Part shown: positions 12,731-24,212 of the stretch, in pieces
How the letters are laid out: every line of letters starts with the position of its first letter
How positions within the stretch are numbered: the first letter of the stretch is position 1
Source of the DNA: Laccaria trichodermophora
Taxonomy: Eukaryota; Basidiomycota; Agaricomycetes; Agaricales; Hydnangiaceae
Assembly: GCA_018417955.1 (NCBI GenBank)
Contig: JACTVC010000004.1
Location: 1 to 64,000, forward strand
DNA: 64,000 nucleotides
Direction: 5' to 3'
Made by a program: the position numbers and the translations under genes
Notes under the pieces: model-generated
The model's input: only the letters and a program-made list of their open reading frames with translations
Databases searched by the model: none
Told to the model about the DNA's origin: nothing

Positions 12731-14236
12731 GCTAAGGTCTTACCATAGTTTAAGAAAGAGGTGGCATAGAAATCCATAGGATTTAACTGGCAGAAAGCCA
12801 ATGATGTGTTTTCTGGGTTAAATATATTAAATTTGAGAATATGCACTAAAAAGGGCAAGTTACATACCTTCTGGGCTCAGAATAGCCAGAGAACAGGGAG
12901 TTTGTTGATCTAGAATATAGAAAGATTAGCAGAGTACCTACAGAAATATAGAAATAGGCTTACATGGCCAAAAATGACCAAGTTCAGAGCTAACACCAGT
13001 ATTTCCAGATCTGAGCATGTTCCAGGTGTTGGAAGAGAACACAGAGGGCATAGAAGTGTAGCAGAGAAGGCCTAGAAGCCATAGCAAAAAGAATTGTAGC
13101 AGTAGCATGAGTGGTTGACTCAGAATGGAGTGAACAAGGTGCCAGCAAAGCAAGATGATGGTGGTTCAAGTTCAAAAGGGAAAGTTTACTATTGTTTATC
13201 AGAAGCTTTGAAGTACCCAGGAAGTTTAGGGCAAGTCCACATTCCTTATGTGGGAACTTTTTCCCACAGTATATGAATTATAGCCCCTTCTTATACATTT
13301 CTAAATGTACTGAAATCATATAACCAGATGACTTTTTTATTGAGAAAAACATAAAAAAACATGAATAAATAGGTGTCTTTGCATATATCTCAGGAAAGAA
13401 GATAGCTAGTCACATTTTGTGACCACATTGAGAAATATAACAGCATGCTCTATAAAACTGTCACTAATTTCCTTTTTAGGTCAAATTTCCCACAGTACCA
13501 GAAACACAGCCTCTCACTTAGCTTTATTAACAAGAATTGTAGCCCCTTTGCTTAGCTTTACAAATATATATAAATAATGTCACACAGATCATTCCTTATT
13601 GAGAAAAACACAAAATACTGAAAAAATTGGACACTTTTTGAAAATAGTCATGTATTTTGACCAATATCTGCATAAGAAAGAAGGCTAGTCAGATGATATA
13701 ATCACATTTCTGGTCTTTAATGTTGCTATAATATTGTAGAGGCTGTGTTCAGGGTCCAGTGTACACTTCCAAATATGGCAATCTGCCCAAATATAGCCAG
13801 AAAATGTTGTCTACAAGTTTCTTTATGTTTTCTTTAATGTCCAGCTATTTGCTCCAAGTGCTTTTTTGTGCTGTCTCTATTTTTAGATATGGACCCTGAA
13901 CACAGCCCCTTCAACACCATGGCAACAAAGAATATCACTTTTATTTTTGGGTATTTTTTCTCATTTTCTGGGAGTTTTTACCTCATTTCTATATTTAGAT
14001 ATTGACCCTGAACACAGCCTCCCCAACTTACTGATCAATATTCTGATTTTTACATATTTTTTCCCAATTTTCTAGATATTTCCCCCAATTTTATGGCTGC
14101 TTTTTTGTTTAAGGGAAAAAGTTCCCGCGGTGATGAAAGGTAAATCAATGAATCAATCAATGAATGAATGAAAATTTTGCCTAAGTCCTCAGTTGATAAA
14201 GAATGAGTCTTACTCGTAAACTCGTAAGGACTCATA
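9937..14236 (-). mobile_element. B-type Helitron2-like element, 5' part with coding region
   Basis: The 5' terminus is at 14236 (read on the minus strand): TATGAGTCC, then a hairpin with bulged C and loop GAGTTTACGA, then a GAATGAATGAATG-rich stretch. The body at 13740-14060 contains ~122-bp repeats. 13180-13720 matches the non-autonomous B element at 49438-50577 in reverse. The DUF6570 frame follows in the same direction as the element, as expected for a Helitron. The 3' half is lost beyond 9936 where an A-type fragment abuts. Confidence 0.7.
13740..14060. repeat. ~122-bp repeat units, B type
   Basis: Two to three degenerate units recognisable by ATATTTAGATATGGACCCTGAACACAGCC-like cores (compare 13885 and 14000), the same unit as at 49190-50440. 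Confidence 0.6.
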
Positions 14237-14480
14237 ATAAGAACAATAGGAACAATAAGAACAATAAGGACAATAAGAACAATAAGAACAATAGGAACAA
14301 TAAGAACAATAGGAACAGTAAGAACAATAGGAACAATAGGAACAATAAGAACAGTGAGAACAGTGAGAACAGTGAGAACAATAAGAACAATAGGAAGAAT
14401 AGAAACAATAAGAACAATAAGGACAATAAGAACAATAGAAAAGATAGGGGTAGGATGATGACAATAAGAACAATAAAGAC
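14237..14480. repeat. Microsatellite AATAAGAAC/AATAGGAAC
   Basis: Runs of the 9-mer AATAAGAAC and variants (AATAGGAAC, AGTGAGAAC). It starts directly at the 5' terminus of the B element. The Asn/Lys frame on one strand and the Tyr/Ser/Cys frame on the other are artefacts of the repeat. Confidence 0.95.
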
Positions 14481-14599
14481 AATAACGATGTTGGAATAAT
14501 GGAATCAGGTGACAGGAACAGAATCAATTCTAATAAATATAATTGGATGGCTAGAGTAAAGAATATTGGTAATTAAAATTCTTTTCTAAAATTGTTCTT

Positions 14600-14667
14600 T
14601 ATATATCCTGTTGCAAAAAAAAAGAGGACTCGTACCTGCCATGCTTGCAACGGCCTCTTACACAAGT
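14600..14667 (+). mobile_element. 3' terminus of an A-type Helitron2-like element
   Basis: Reads AGAGGACTCGT (the internal inverted repeat of A), then a GCCAT...ACGGC hairpin, then CTCTTACACAAG, followed by T. The rest of that element to the left is not recognisable apart from the microsatellite. The decayed gene at 14668 begins immediately after it. Confidence 0.65.
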
Positions 14668-17440
14668 CTTCTTGAGAGGTTGCACAGGGCAGTCACATGC
14701 GAGAGGGGGGCAATGTCGACCATGTCAGCAGCTTCCAGAAAACAAGAGCATGGAGGGAATACTCACTCAGCTGGAAGAGGGAGTGCACCCTAATGCTCCA
14801 TATGTGTACCATGGGATTCGTGGTCTCCTGGAAGTCATTCGGCAGAAGAACTCCAAGATTGAATACTATCGGCTTTGGGGCCTCAACCAGACCAAAAAAC
14901 TGTTGGGCAAGGCAGCGGCGTTGACTGAGCACAAGCGATTGTTGATGGCGATATCGAGCAGGGATGTGAAACGGATTGACCGTGTCATCAGTATTGGTCT
15001 CCAGCAGAAAAAAGGAGTTCGTGGCGTCCTTGCATCAGTAACGGCAGCTGCTCAAGGTCGATACCATCCGAGAAGCTACACAGAGGAGGAAGATATGTAT
15101 TTCTTGCTTATCTGGTGGCTGTCTGGAAACCGCATTGCTGGGATCAACCACCACTCCAGCTTTGGGCCAAGTGTCTCATACCTCAGAACCCGTTCCATCG
15201 TTCCCCCACTTCTTCCTTCCCCTGGAAAGCCAACAGTAGACGAAGTTACAACCAATACGCAAGCATCTCTGGGCCACTGAGTGTGTTGAATATCATTCAT
15301 GATCAAAGCAGAGGGAGGACATTACATGGCGTTGTCATCTTTGATGAGATTGCAACTGAGAAGAGGATGTGTTAGGATCCGAAATCAAACATGTTTCTTG
15401 GCGTTTGTCGAGAGCACGGGCACCGAACATCGCTTGAGTTCATCAATGAGGGTGACTTGGAAGAGCTGTTTCGGCGACTGGACAGCACAGAGGAAAGCAA
15501 GCAAGTGCACTATGCAGGAGAGGTGAGAAACATTCCACTTTGTCTCTATTTTACTTCCATGATTTGCTTCTGTTTTGAGGGTTGATGTCTATTTTTAGGC
15601 AACTGTTGGCGCACTTGGCATCCTGAGCAAAGATCATCGGATTTATCCTGCCTGTCCTGTCCTTGTCTCTGGAGATTGCAAACGCGAAACTGGAGAAGAA
15701 CACTCACAGTTAATTAAGACTGTCCTTGCTGGAATTGACAGCCTCCAGGAGAAAACAAAATTATGAGTCATTTCTCTTGCATCAGATGGCGAAACTCGAC
15801 ACAGATCTGCATTTATTCTTCTGACGTTCAAACACCAGCTACCTTCTACCTCACCCATTTATTCTATTCTCAAATCCATCTGACTTCTCAATCTTCATGT
15901 TGGTGATGACGATCTGACTTGTGACAAGGACTGGAAACATATTTTCAAACACTTTCAGAATCTTCTTCTTCGACAACATGGAGTTGTAATCAACAGTGTC
16001 CGCATGACACCTGATATTATCAGGGATCATTTCAAGTCTACTGGGTTGTCTGTTGATCATATCAGGTCAGTATTCAATCCAGATGACCAACAGGACGTCA
16101 AATTGGCATTCGACATGCTCAAAGATGTATGGTCATTACCTCATCAATGTACCAATCAAAGTCCTGGGGTTCTAGCAGCAAGAGAGGCTCTTTGGGTTCT
16201 TGGGAAACTCCTATATCACCTCATTTTCCCTTACCTTTGTGTTGACCTCTCACTCTCCAAGCAGATTGAGCACTTGAGTGCTAGTGCCCACCTTGCCCTT
16301 GCACTCTATGTCTTGGCTGGCAAGGATTTCATCCTGACAAATCTCTATATTGACATCATGATTATGATCAAAAATGTCATTTTCTCCATCACCAAAGCCA
16401 AGGTCAATTATCCCAATGGCAAATTTTGGATTATTCTTCTGGGAACTGACTGTCTCGAAGAACTTTTTGGAATTCTTAGGACTATGGTTGGAACAGATGC
16501 GAACTCAGACATTCTTCAACTGGTTTCGCATCTTTCTGGAACAACAGAAGTTTCCAACATCCTGGCCAAATATCCGAAGTGGGATGACTCACCCCGGCAC
16601 CTGAAACTGCCAGCCATGTCGAGAGAATCAAATGAGCCTATCCCAGATAGTGCCAATCATATCAAGCCAGCATTGTGGAGAGGAAATGTCCATGTAAAGG
16701 ATGTTTCTCTCCAAACATCATGGAGTTGTGGACATTATCAGGTCGAGCAAGCCTGTGACTTTGTTAAGCCAATTCTTGCGAAACTTGATGAGAACCCACA
16801 AATCGACATTCTATCACCTTCAGGCACGATGCTTTTTGATTTACCTCTTGCTGATGATGACATTGACGAGAGCCTTGAATTTCCTTCTATTGTCCATCCA
16901 AGCAACGACGGTGACGCAGAAGTTCGGATCGAGGTTGAAGATGCCCTGGGTGAGCTTGAGACTACCGACACCACTACGACCACATTACAAATTCAAAAAG
17001 TAGATGCTCATGTTCTTGTCAACGGGAAGCTCAAGTCAAAGGCACGAGCATTGGCAGAATTTAGCAAGTACAGGAAAAGGGTTGGCTCAACTGATCGCTT
17101 ATGGCATGTGCAGGATATTGAATGCCATATCCAAAACAAAAACATCGGGTCTTATAGCTCAGGATTTTTCCCACCCCCCGCAGATGATTCCGACATCCTC
17201 CTTATATCTGACTGCATTGCCAGCGTTCTCTTCTGCGAGCAGAAAATCTGGCTGTGCATCGGTGAGATAAATGGCTTAAAATTCGATGGAAAGTCAGTTC
17301 CGTACATCAACCTTGACTTGCTTTTGGAAGAGACTGTTTCCGTACCAGGTGCTTGGTTTACAACCTGCAACTCTCAATGACGACCCAGATGGGAGATATG
17401 ACTGGCGGACGTACCGAATGGACGAAAAATCCTTTACAGT

Positions 17441-18224
17441 TGTAATAGGTGTTCCGTGAGTTAGCGAAACTGAGTGGGATTCTTGTACCAACGACAAGTG
17501 AGCTGGCGAACGTACAAACACCAATGTTACACTGGTGTGTGATCGGACGTAAGGCTCGATCTAATCTCGCGAATACTAAGTGGAGATCGTTGACGCTACG
17601 GATATCCGTTGCACGATCTCTGCACTTTCTCAGGAAATCCTCGAGAAAGTAGTAGACGGGAGAGTAAGCAAAAGTCAGTGTATAGCGACCGAACACCTCT
17701 GAGAGAGTATTCAGTGACTTTATACTAAACTCAAACACTTACTATACTTTCAGGAAGAATGCGATATGACGCTATTCAGACGCAGAGTATACGTAGTGGT
17801 GATTGAAGAATAGAAAAAAGGTGAGATACATCATGTGACTAGAAGTATATAATACGAGTTGAATCGTGTGCTTGTGTAAGCAAGTGCTAAAACATGTAAT
17901 AACAAAGAATAAAGTGTCATAACGTTCATGCAGGAGTTCATGAAGTGGAAATTATATAGAATGCAGGATACCCGCTACAACAGTCCCTGGACAGCTTATC
18001 CAACCAATAAATTCGAAGATTTCCACCACACATACCACCATTCCATGGTATCTACTTCAAGGCAGCTTCCTTGTCGCATTGTCGGCGAGTATATTTCAAG
18101 AACTGACAGTGTCAAACATTAAAAACATACCGAAAACCACACTCAATAAAGAATATCCTTACCGACTAGCATCCAAAAAGTCGTTTTAACATGAAGATGG
18201 TCGAATATTAATATACCTGTTACA
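17441..18224. mobile_element. Solo LTR, 784 bp
   Basis: The ends are TGTAATAGGT and ACCTGTTACA, a near-perfect terminal inverted pair starting TG and ending CA. A TATA-like box (GTATATAATACG) lies at about 17846 and a polyadenylation signal AATAAA near 17908, so U3-R-U5 order on the plus strand is likely. It lies within the decayed gene above, replacing roughly 70 codons. The flanking 5-mers (ACAGT and GGTGC) do not match, so no target duplication remains. Confidence 0.7.
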
Positions 18225-19110
18225 GGTGCTGCTTGCTTTCTCTGTAACGATGATGAGCAATTTGCCAACATCGGAAGTACAGAGTGTCCATGGTGCTCAC
18301 CTGCAGTTGTCCTCGATATGTCCCAAGGTCAACAGGTGCTTGAACATGTAGGTGCGCACATTCTCTATGACCCGCACATCGTAAAATTGACACCTTTATG
18401 TGGGCTATGTCTCCGTCCAGCCCCACTTTGCCAAATCTTTCTGAAGAAAGGGAAAGGGGCGAGCGGAAAGCTTGCAGTCAATTATAAAATGTCAAAAGGC
18501 TGCATGATGAAGACAAAATTTTCTTACAGTGTGGCAGCTGAATCAACATCTGCATCCCCATGCTCGGACATCCCCATGAATTGCCCCCTCTGTTCAAAAC
18601 TTGAACTGGCTGTCTGGTGATATTTTCTCAAGGCTCATTTCCAGGAGAAGCACCCTAACACCCCATTCGAAAGGTATGTGCATTTGTGGATGCTTTCGAA
18701 CTTTGAAGAGGCAGAAATGAAGAAAATCTGGACAAAGCGATTCAAAACGACAAAACGCTCCAAAAAATCAAAGCTCCCACCTCTTGTAATATCAGAAGAT
18801 CATCACGCACGCATTCTGGAAGGGTACGTTCATCAGACTACCTAACACGAGCATCACTCTCTGAAAATTTCCCAGAGGTGAAACCTTGGACTTGCAAGAA
18901 CTTGAGTGCGACGAACTAGTATCCGAGTCAAGTGATGGCGAGACTGAACTACGCAGGAGTGACTCAGCTGATGATGAAGGCGAGGGTGCGGTTGTGGATG
19001 ATTTTGATGAAGAAACGTTTGGAATGCGAGATCCAGATGTTCAACACGACGCAGAGTACAAGGAAGTGGTAGTAGATCAGGAAAGGGGGGAGGAAGATGT
19101 CACAAGAACT

Positions 19111-19424
19111 GCTGACAACCCAGACAGCACAGAAATTGACAGCATGAGTATCATTTGAATTGAGTTGAATGCACACTCGCACGTAGTATCCAGTTTGCCA
19201 CTCTTGAGCCACTGCCATCAGGAACGACCTTGAGCACTTGGATTGCTGGCGCCATCGACACGAGAGCTGCTGACAACCAAGACAGCATAAAAAACGACAG
19301 TGTGAGTATCCTTCAAATTGAATTGAATATACATACACTCACACGTATTATACAGTCTCCCGCTCTTGAGCCCCCACCATTCGGAAACACCTTGGGTGCT
19401 CATGATGCTGGCGTCGTCGAGGCA
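19111..19424 (+). repeat. Exon/intron tandem duplication, 157-bp period
   Basis: GCTGACAAC...GACAGC/T plus the following intron and exon start occurs twice, 157 bp apart. The second copy has a good donor (GTGAGT) and an ACAG acceptor; the first has ATGAGT at the donor position and so could not splice. Confidence 0.75.
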
Positions 19425-19635
19425 GAATCAACAGACACAACAGGAAGCATTGATGCACCAGGTGAAAGTGTACCTTTGCAAGAAACCGGCTGTTCTAAAC
19501 GAAAGCGCGTTCCAAAGCAAAGTGTGTCAGATGCTCTAAACGGATGCTTATGTGGCGTGGTATTGCACTCAGGATGCGATGGGGTGCTGAAGTGTAAAAG
19601 GGCTGGATGCGAGACTCAATGGGTGAGTATCTGAG

Positions 19636-22136
19636 CACTTCGGAAGTATGGAAGGTCGGGTGAATGTTGGGGGAATTAGGGAGGTCGAGGGTTACGGTGG
19701 AGCTTTGTTCATCCATGTCAATGATAGTGTAAGGTCCATCGAAACGTGGCATGAATTTAGCAACCCGTTGTTCGCCCTTCACAGTGTATTCCTTTCTCCA
19801 ATGCAGGGTAGATAAGCGAACCCTAGATCCTATGGAGAAAGGGAATTTCAGTGAGCGTTGTTTGTTAGCTTGTATAGATTGTGAAATCTTAGCTTTGAGT
19901 AAGTTATCCTGCACTTCCAACACATCCAATTCCAACCGCCGAATAATGTGCCATGCATCAATATCTGTCACCGTCGCTGATGGTTTCGCAGGAACGAGTG
20001 GCAGAATGATTCTCGGACTTCGACCAAAACACAGTTGGAACAGTGTAAAACCAGTTGATTTGTTGACGGTGTTCATCATGTCAAAACGCACGCATGGTAG
20101 AGCATGTACCCAGCCAAGTTGGTTTCTTTCGACATGGTAATGGAGAGCTTGGTTAACGGTCTTGTTCGTGCGCTCGCTAGCACCATCCGTTTCTGGGTGG
20201 TATGCCGTGGATAACTTCAGATTTACCCCAGTTAATTTATGTAGCGCTTTCCAAAACTGTGAAATGAACAGTTTATCCCTGTCAGAGACGATGTCAGCTG
20301 GCAATCCATTCTCACAATACCACTTATCGAAGAATAAGTATGCGAGATCTTCTGCCGTAATATCTGTCCGCGTTGGTACCAGTTGTATGTTGCTCCCCAG
20401 TCTGTCAGTGAACGTGATGATACAATTCTTGCCTTCATCTTCTGGTAGTGGTCCGATAAAATTGATTGCGACCAAGTCGCCTCGTTGGTCAGGGATTGGC
20501 AGAGGATGCAAAGGACCGTATGGTTTATTTGTGGTTGATTTGTTTCTCTGGCACTCTGGGCAGGATGCGACATAACCGCGTTCAAGATCTCGACGCATAT
20601 TTGGCCAGTAGTATGCGCTTCTGAGTGATCCATATGTTTTGTCAAAACCGAAGTGACCCAATACGTCGTGTGCAAGTGTAAACAGGGTTTCGCGAAGGTT
20701 TCTTGTCCATGGAATGATGAGTCAGTCACCAACGTACCAGAGGCCATCTTGAAGGGCGAGTTCTGGCCAGCTTATGGTCGCTTTTGTTAAGGTTTTGCAC
20801 CACTCGTCTTCTTCGTAGCCTGCTTTCACTGCATCCAGGAACGTTTTATCGGCTGTTATTTGTAGTGTTGCGTTTATTGTCGGCAACGGCAGTGTTGATG
20901 TTGACAGTGCCTTGACACATTCCCAAGGTCCATAATCCATTGGGAGTGTAACAGATGCGATTGTGCACTCAGCATCATCGTCTTCACAGAATGTGTATGG
21001 GTGACATTGCCTTTTGCTCTACAGTGGAGGGAGTTGAATCGCATGGTAACCTCAAAAGGGCGTCAGCCACGCAATTTTCCTCTCCCTTGATGTATACAAT
21101 CTTGGCATCAAATTGAGACATGAGCTCCATCCAGTGTGCCTGATGGCGTGATAAGTCCTTTTGTGAGTTAAAGTTCTCAAGGGTTTTGTGGTCAGTGTAT
21201 ATGAAAAATGGGGACCCCAGTAGGTCCACTCGCCATTTTTTCAACACTCGAATTATGGCTAGCAATTCCTTTTCGTGTACAGGGTAATTGAGTTCAGCTC
21301 CTTTGAATGTCATCAAATCGAATGCGACAGGGCAAGCTGATTCCCATGAACTGCCAAAGGATAGCACTGCACCAGACCGTTTATCACTGGCATCTGTTGT
21401 GACGAAAATTTATAATCAGGCATTTTGGTGAAGTCAATTGTTGTTAGGCAGTCCCGGCCAGTGACAATTGCCTTGATTGCATCAAAAGTGGTTTGATACC
21501 TGGGCGCCCACGACGGAAAGTTCTTTTCAGAATCTTTTGTCGTTAGTTCGGTCAATACGCCTGTGTGATCAGCAAGGGAGGGTAGGAAAACCGCGATGTA
21601 TCTGACAAGTCCGAGAAAGCTCCAGACTTCCATTGCAGATTTGGGTTTAGGCCATGATACTATACAGTCTACCTTTTTAGTGTCCACCTCAATACCTCAA
21701 GCACTGATGTGGTGCCCTAGAAAATCTATTTCAGTGCAGAATAGATGTGTTTTGTCGGGATTCACATAAAGTTGAGCATCTTTAAGCGCTTGCAAGACCA
21801 TGTGGACGTTCTTTTCATGTTCGTCCAAGGAATTGGACCAGATGATGATGTCGTCCAAGTATATGTGGCATATTTTTCCTATCAGATGTCGCAAGGCGGC
21901 CGTTACTCGTCTTTGGTGTATTGCCGGTGTGTTTTTCAAGCCCATGGGCATCACCAGCCATTCGTAAAGACTGAGGGGAGTGTTGATGGCTGTTAAATGC
22001 ACATGGTTTGGGTGCATTTGAGTCTGAAAAAAACTATTGGTCATGTCGATAGTCGCCCAGATTTTTCCTTTGGCACAGTCGTTCAGGATATCATCAATTC
22101 TAGGTAAGGGATGACTATCAGTAATAGTATTTTCAT
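19636..22136 (-). pseudogene. Ty3/gypsy pol (RT, RNase H, integrase), broken
   Basis: RT landmarks are WATIDMTNSFFQT and the active-site YLDD in CHIYLDDIIIWS. The RNase H start (TTDASD) lies after a frameshift near 21408, with the tether YPVHEKELLAI. In integrase, the HHCC zinc region ends CPECQRNK, and DDE landmarks include SDRDKLF and HPETDGASERTNK. Breaks: about ten codons missing at the gag-pol junction (22136), TGA 21697-21699 and TGA 20722-20724 (both where Arg is expected), frameshifts near 21408 and 21000. The first catalytic Asp of integrase (normally in IDFIGPLP) reads Asn (INFIGPLP), so it would be inactive even if repaired. Confidence 0.85.
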
Positions 22137-24212
22137 TCAGTTTGGATTAGCCTTCGGTACAATAAAGGCAGGCGAGGCACAAGGGGATGAAGAAGGTCTG
22201 ATATGGCTGGCGTCCAGATGTTGTTGGATCAAAATTTGCCAAGCTTCTTTGTATTTCCGCGGTGATGGATAAGAGCGTGTTTTGATTGTTTTTTCAGCAT
22301 CTCGGAGATGAATTTCAGCAACAACATCCTGTGGTAGTTTATCTACGTGTGGAATCGGTTCGAAAACTGGTTTGAATTCTGCTTTCAATTTGTTTTCCCG
22401 CTTTGACAGTGTTTCTTGTGTTGCTAATATCTCAATGCATTCATGCACAGCAGTGACAACGTCAAAGGCTTTGACTACTTCCGGTCTCAATTTTAAAAAT
22501 TTCAGCCTATCATTACACACCATCATTAGTTCTGCAAGAACTAATTTTTTGTCGGCTTTCATGTTTTTGATTTGTTCTTTAACTTTCAGTTTAGGAGGGG
22601 GTGGCGGGAGAATCGGTTTAGGGTTCAAAAGGTCATATTCTGAGGCTTTATCTATACATGTACGGTGTTCGTGATCTGTAACAATTTTGTTGTGGATAAG
22701 CCACAGGAGACTGAGGATGATGGGTACGCAAAGACCAGGTGTGACAATAGCTTTAATTGATTTCGAAGTCCAGGCAGCATCTAGGGACGTGAGGGAAAGC
22801 TTCACATAATCATACAGTTTTGTTTTACTTCTTCTGTTACTGAAAGCGACGTCAACGAGTTCCGGTTTGTGCAATTTATATATCTTCAGTCTGAGTTGTT
22901 CTATGAGTTCCGGGCGAATTAAAACAAGATGTGCGCCATTGTCAATCAACATGCGTGTCCTCACTGGAAAATCATCTGTCAGACTATGAATCTGGCAGTC
23001 CCATATGAGGTGTTTGGCACGGATTTCAGGGCTTATCTCACGATGTGAGACGTCCCCGTCCTCCTCAGAGTCAGAGTGATACTCATGAGACGAGTTGGGC
23101 AGGACAGCAGCAGCTGCAGAGACCTCCTCATCTGAGTCCACTGCTTCAATTGTTGCGCTTGTGGCTGCAACTGATTTGACGTTGGAATTGGAGGTGGCTT
23201 TGGCCTTCTTTGCTGCAGTTGCGTCGGCTGCTGTCAACATTTTGTAGGTCTTTCCTGATGGGAAGCCGTCTGAGCACGAATGGGACCTGTGGTCAGTGTA
23301 GAAATGGCGACACTTGGTGCAACCCTCATTTTCATTGAGAAGGGTGTGTTCGGCATCAGTGAGAGCAGGGAGACAGACATAGGAGGAGGAAGTCGAAGTA
23401 GTGGTATTGTTTTGAGAGGTGTTACCCCTATGTGATGGGCCTCGCAATGTATTGTTACCGGTGTTTTGCTTTTTTGCCTGACATTGAAGAGTTTCCTCAA
23501 TTAGCTCGCATTGACGTTTCGTCTCAATCGCCCGCGCTTCGTCAAGTACACAAACAGCGGCAATCCACGTTTTAAGGTTTTTGTCCTTCCAGGTGTCGCT
23601 ATGTCTAACTTTCGCCTTGAGCTCATTGTCCAAATGAGCTTCAAGGTGATTACGGAGTGCATTGTCATTGAAGGCAGAGGCGGTATTGCGGAGGAGACAG
23701 TTGAGTTTAATAATCTTCTGGGACCAATTCCAGAAGGAGGAAGCAGATGCGGTAAGTGTCGAAGTCAAAATATCATTACGGACTTGATCTTCCCAATCTT
23801 GCGGTAAATAGTTTATGTGCATTTCTTTCATGAAGTCAGTGAAGGTAAGTGTTACGATGCAGTCACGTTCAGCAGCAATCCAATCACGGACATGGATGTC
23901 CTTGATCCTGGGAATGATCATCGTAACTTGCTTGTCCACCAGAATAGACTTAGAGACAAAGAAATCTGAGGTGGCGTTTTCAAAATCCATCATCACTGCT
24001 GGTGAAATATCACCAGGGGTTAAAACTGGTGCTTTCACGCTAGTTGGGTCGATGGTAGCAAGAGTAGACATTGTAGTGTTTACTTTGCGTTGACTATATG
24101 CGAGTCTTTCGTCATCAGAAGAGTCTGATGTGAGGTGAAATGACGATGTGGGAGATGGAGAAGATGGAGGTGAAGAGAGTGGTGACAAGTCAGGTTGTTG
24201 AGATACAGACAA
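22137..24212 (-). CDS. Ty3/gypsy Gag and aspartic protease, start of RT
   Basis: An uninterrupted 691-codon frame. The N-terminal 30 residues are Ser/Pro-rich. A gag capsid-like region spans about 60-240, followed by a low-complexity Asn/Thr/Ser stretch and a CX2C...H...C knuckle (CTKCRHFYTDHRSHSC) near 310. The protease motif is MLIDNGAHLVLI; DNG in place of DSG occurs in relatives I recall, so it is not necessarily dead. A Pro-rich linker leads to the RT N-terminus (SPCASPAFIVPKA). The stop arises because the following codons of RT were deleted. The first ATG (24212) is chosen because no in-frame coding is seen upstream. Confidence 0.85.
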   Translation of the reverse strand: MSVSQQPDLSPLSSPPSSPSPTSSFHLTSDSSDDERLAYSQRKVNTTMSTLATIDPTSVKAPVLTPGDISPAVMMDFENATSDFFVSKSILVDKQVTMIIPRIKDIHVRDWIAAERDCIVTLTFTDFMKEMHINYLPQDWEDQVRNDILTSTLTASASSFWNWSQKIIKLNCLLRNTASAFNDNALRNHLEAHLDNELKAKVRHSDTWKDKNLKTWIAAVCVLDEARAIETKRQCELIEETLQCQAKKQNTGNNTLRGPSHRGNTSQNNTTTSTSSSYVCLPALTDAEHTLLNENEGCTKCRHFYTDHRSHSCSDGFPSGKTYKMLTAADATAAKKAKATSNSNVKSVAATSATIEAVDSDEEVSAAAAVLPNSSHEYHSDSEEDGDVSHREISPEIRAKHLIWDCQIHSLTDDFPVRTRMLIDNGAHLVLIRPELIEQLRLKIYKLHKPELVDVAFSNRRSKTKLYDYVKLSLTSLDAAWTSKSIKAIVTPGLCVPIILSLLWLIHNKIVTDHEHRTCIDKASEYDLLNPKPILPPPPPKLKVKEQIKNMKADKKLVLAELMMVCNDRLKFLKLRPEVVKAFDVVTAVHECIEILATQETLSKRENKLKAEFKPVFEPIPHVDKLPQDVVAEIHLRDAEKTIKTRSYPSPRKYKEAWQILIQQHLDASHIRPSSSPCASPAFIVPKANPN

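Larger units (their letters stand above)
14668..19634 (+). pseudogene. Decayed repetitive agaricomycete gene, possible P-element/THAP9-like transposase
   Basis: The trace covers nearly the full family length, but is broken by a frameshift near 15275, TAG 15373-15375, TGA 15764-15766, TGA 15881-15883, a one-base frameshift near 17340, a solo LTR at 17441-18224 and TGA 18618-18620. One intron is clear (GTGAGA at 15523 to TTTTAG at 15599). Blocks in order are EEDMYFLLIWWLSGNRIAGI, VVIFDEIATEKRM, VLVSGDCKRETGEEH, LASDGETR, DDDLTCDKDWKHIFK, then a long helical part with TDCLEELFGILRTMVGTDAN, a C-terminal zinc-like cluster (CFLCN, CPWC, CGLCLRP, CPLC) and a final CLCG ... CKRAGCETQWV. The D-E, S-D-G and LEELFGILR signatures resemble P-element/THAP9 transposase landmarks (first Asp, second Asp, insertion-domain motif). 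That assignment is inference; the family itself I recognise as abundant and unnamed in agaricomycetes. Confidence 0.6.

Noticed and set aside
14203..14527. Asn/Lys- and Ser/Tyr/Cys-repeat proteins
   Set aside because: Products of translating the AATAAGAAC microsatellite on both strands.
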